Assembly: GCA_030696465.1 (NCBI GenBank)
Contig: JAUYSE010000222.1
Span: 1 to 5,941, forward strand
Direction of reading: 5' to 3'
DNA: 5,941 nucleotides
Source of the DNA: Legionellaceae bacterium
GTDB taxonomy: Bacteria; Pseudomonadota; Gammaproteobacteria; Legionellales; Legionellaceae
The position numbers and the translations under genes are program-made. Positions 4,281 to 5,941 of this stretch are shown in pieces. The notes beneath the pieces are model-generated. The model did no database searches. It saw only the letters and a program-made list of their open reading frames with translations, and had not been told where the DNA came from. How positions within the stretch are numbered: the stretch's first letter is position 1; the number at the start of each line of letters is the position of its first letter.

Positions 4281-5941
4281 CCCCCAAATTAACTTTCATC
4301 TGCGGAATTGGCGCTTGAATACCTTCTTTCTCAAAGAGCTCCATAATCTTAAATAATATATTTGAGCGCACTTCAAAGCGTGTGTATAACTCCACATTAA
4401 TAAAATAACGAGCTTCAAATTGGATAAGCACTTCGTCAATTTGAGTCAAAAATACTTGAGGGATGGGATCTTTTAATACTTCAGGCGTATGTATTAATAC
4501 CTCAAAAATTAATGCTTGCACTTTTAAAGGATCATCGGCTCTGCTTACTTTAAAGGGGACGACGGTTCTCACAATGCTATCTTGATGAGTCCAGTTGGTG
4601 AACGGTTTATTGAAGGTCTCTGCATTGGGAATTAATACTTCCATATTATCCCAAGAAGACACCCGCATAGAGCGTATTCCAATATGAGCCACACGTCCTT
4701 CATAATCGCCAAGCGTAATCAGATCGCCCTCTCGCACTGGGCGCTCAATGAGCAACATCAATCCGCCTACAATATTGCTGGCAAAATCTCGCAAGCCAAA
4801 GCCCATCCCGACAGCAAGCCCTCCCAGAATCATAGACAAACCACTAAAATCAAAACCCAGAACATGTAAGGCAATAACCCCACCAATCGCAATAATTCCG
4901 TATTGTGTAAACACCGCCAAACTGTTACGAATTCCGGTATCTTTGGTATGACGATACAACCATCGATAAGAAAACTCTCTTGCCCATTTCGCAGTCCATG
5001 CCAAAAAACACGATAAAATAATAAACTCTACGACACTGACCGAGGTTATATGAATGCCAGAAAAATCCACAAAAGGATAATGCGCAATATTGATTAAGGT
5101 TAATACGAAAGGTGAGTCCGCATGCAAATTAAACACCACTCCCATGCTTAAGACTAATCCGCCAAAAAGCGAGAGCCGCGCTATTTTGTCAAAAGGCTTT
5201 AAAAAAACCTCCGTCCACAACCAACCATTATATAAAGAATCTACCATCCATTCTGAAATATAATCTAAGGCTTCTAATAATAGACCTCGGAGCAATACAT
5301 ACACCGATAACAAACTTAAAATTTCGGCCTGATAAGCGCCCATGGTCCATGCAAGATTGATATAGCCAATCAAGCCAACCACGGCGGTGGTCAATAAGGT
5401 AATGGGCAATAATGCCACTACTAACAACACTGCACTTTGAAAATAACGTTTTTTTCCTTTTAAAAAGGGTCGCAACACATGCGTAATCACCTCTTTGCTG
5501 CGCCACAACACAATGGCTACCACACAAAGGTATAACATTAATAATCGATGAAATAAGTCTTGTAATAATAATGGCAAGGGCAATTCTTCTGTGATCAACA
5601 AACAAGCCGAAAGGAGTGCGCCACAACGAAACAACCACATAAGCCGTTGGTACAACCGTACATCACTGCCTGATTCGTCAATACTGCGCTCTAATAAAAT
5701 AAATCGCGCAAAAAAAGTAACAATACGATACAGTAAAAATACCGCAACGATATGCGCTAACAAGGCATAATTTGCAAACGGAATATGGGTGCTATAAAAA
5801 ATCCACGCCAATAACGTGATGATACCTAAAAAAGGGATATTCTTTAAAAATAGTGCCAAAAGACTATCATATACATGTCCAGAAAGACGTCGAGCGACAC
5901 TTTCTGGAGTTTGTTTTTTTAAAAAAACATAGAGGAATCCA
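4246..5941 (-). CDS. MscS-superfamily mechanosensitive channel, MscK/MscM-like (partial, 5' end outside window)
   Basis: Inner-membrane channel expected to open under membrane tension and release solutes on osmotic downshift. The frame is open from the TGA at 4246 to the right edge (564 residues). A TTG at 5859 could be taken as a start but lacks a ribosome site; 27 upstream in-frame codons read plausibly as the end of a membrane helix (FLYVFLKK) and a soluble linker, so the true start is probably beyond the window. Counting from that TTG, hydrophobic segments lie near 10-26, 30-50, 75-91, 100-119, 141-165, 178-195, 226-245, 270-290 and 315-333, followed by the pore helix 340-370 rich in Gly and Ala (GGLAVGMGFGL). 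Next come the MscS beta domain (IERPVREGDLITLGDYEGRV, 371-390; VLIPNAETF, 408-416) and an alpha/beta C-terminal domain to 525. Many helices before the pore place it with large MscK/MscM/YbiO-type channels rather than the three-helix MscS. An N-terminal periplasmic domain cannot be judged. The stop overlaps mutH. Confidence 0.9.
   Translation of the reverse strand, partial: GFLYVFLKKQTPESVARRLSGHVYDSLLALFLKNIPFLGIITLLAWIFYSTHIPFANYALLAHIVAVFLLYRIVTFFARFILLERSIDESGSDVRLYQRLMWLFRCGALLSACLLITEELPLPLLLQDLFHRLLMLYLCVVAIVLWRSKEVITHVLRPFLKGKKRYFQSAVLLVVALLPITLLTTAVVGLIGYINLAWTMGAYQAEILSLLSVYVLLRGLLLEALDYISEWMVDSLYNGWLWTEVFLKPFDKIARLSLFGGLVLSMGVVFNLHADSPFVLTLINIAHYPFVDFSGIHITSVSVVEFIILSCFLAWTAKWAREFSYRWLYRHTKDTGIRNSLAVFTQYGIIAIGGVIALHVLGFDFSGLSMILGGLAVGMGFGLRDFASNIVGGLMLLIERPVREGDLITLGDYEGRVAHIGIRSMRVSSWDNMEVLIPNAETFNKPFTNWTHQDSIVRTVVPFKVSRADDPLKVQALIFEVLIHTPEVLKDPIPQVFLTQIDEVLIQFEARYFINVELYTRFEVRSNILFKIMELFEKEGIQAPIPQMKVNLGDEPFGEECTHG
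4261..4269 (-). promoter_or_regulatory. Possible ribosome binding site for the shorter mutH start
   Basis: Minus strand GGAGAAGAG lies seven bases before the internal ATG at 4253. It lies inside the channel gene's last codons and is better placed than anything before ATG 4280. It supports, but does not prove, a shorter MutH. Confidence 0.4.
5879..5920 (+). terminator. Hairpin plus T-tract, terminator-shaped on the plus strand (antisense to the channel gene)
   Basis: ccagaaag (5879-5886) pairs perfectly with ctttctgg (5900-5907). Inside, gtc/gac around gagc can add three more pairs. On the plus strand it is followed by agtttg and seven T. This resembles an intrinsic terminator for rightward transcription, but no rightward gene is evident and the stretch reads as coding on the other strand. 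The inverted repeat is certain; terminator function is doubtful. Confidence 0.3.
5912..5929. repeat. Perfect 18-base palindrome (T7A7 core)
   Basis: tg-T7-A7-ca is an exact 18-base palindrome. In the channel reading frame it encodes Val-Phe-Leu-Lys-Lys-Gln, a normal membrane-helix end, which may be all the explanation needed. If the gene really began inside the window it would instead lie in the upstream region as a possible operator or bent site. Confidence 0.5.

Noticed and set aside
5228..5638. Minus-strand 136-residue open frame
   Set aside because: Alternative frame wholly inside the channel gene, whose own frame shows clear membrane helices and the MscS domain.
5857..5859. TTG as the real start of the channel gene
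   Set aside because: No ribosome site precedes it and the frame remains open with plausible protein sequence to the window edge; I treat the gene as 5'-partial.
1..5941. Defence island, mobile element or CRISPR
   Set aside because: No direct-repeat and spacer pattern, transposase, integrase or toxin-antitoxin-like pair is seen; MutH here is the repair enzyme, not a Sau3AI-like restriction enzyme, because its length and motifs follow E. coli MutH throughout.

Overview
The window looks like a compact chromosomal segment of a low-to-moderate GC gammaproteobacterium. All six protein genes lie on the minus strand, so transcription runs from the right edge to the left edge. The ribF-ileS pair is a standard gammaproteobacterial arrangement, and an E. 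coli-type MutH is essentially confined to that class. The sequence feel (AT-rich, IleRS with an HLHCGH signature) would suit Legionellales or a relative, but that placement is inference from memory, not a computed phylogeny.

Layout in transcription order (right to left): (1) 5941-4246, the C-terminal part of a large MscS-superfamily channel of the MscK/MscM type, whose N terminus runs off the right edge; (2) mutH, 4280-3597, overlapping the channel gene; (3) a 99-residue exported coiled-coil protein, 3600-3301, whose ATG overlaps the mutH stop (ATGA) and which has a strong Shine-Dalgarno inside mutH; (4) an 83-base gap, the only real intergenic stretch, with small repeats; (5) a UspA-family protein, 3217-2783; (6) ribF, 2778-1822, four bases downstream; (7) ileS, starting at 1811, ten bases after ribF and cut by the left edge just before its KMSKS loop would be expected.

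Tight packing suggests one polycistronic unit, possibly with a second promoter before uspA. RibF makes FMN and FAD, IleRS charges tRNA-Ile, MutH nicks the unmethylated strand at hemimethylated GATC in mismatch repair, the channel would release osmolytes on hypo-osmotic shock, and UspA is a stress protein. These are mostly ordinary housekeeping and stress genes. The least ordinary item is the small exported protein: its mature part is a run of five consecutive 11-residue (hendecad) repeats, partly visible as 33-base repeats in the DNA, and it is translationally coupled to mutH. I found no RNA genes, CRISPR array, insertion sequence or phage element, and no convincing new multi-gene system.
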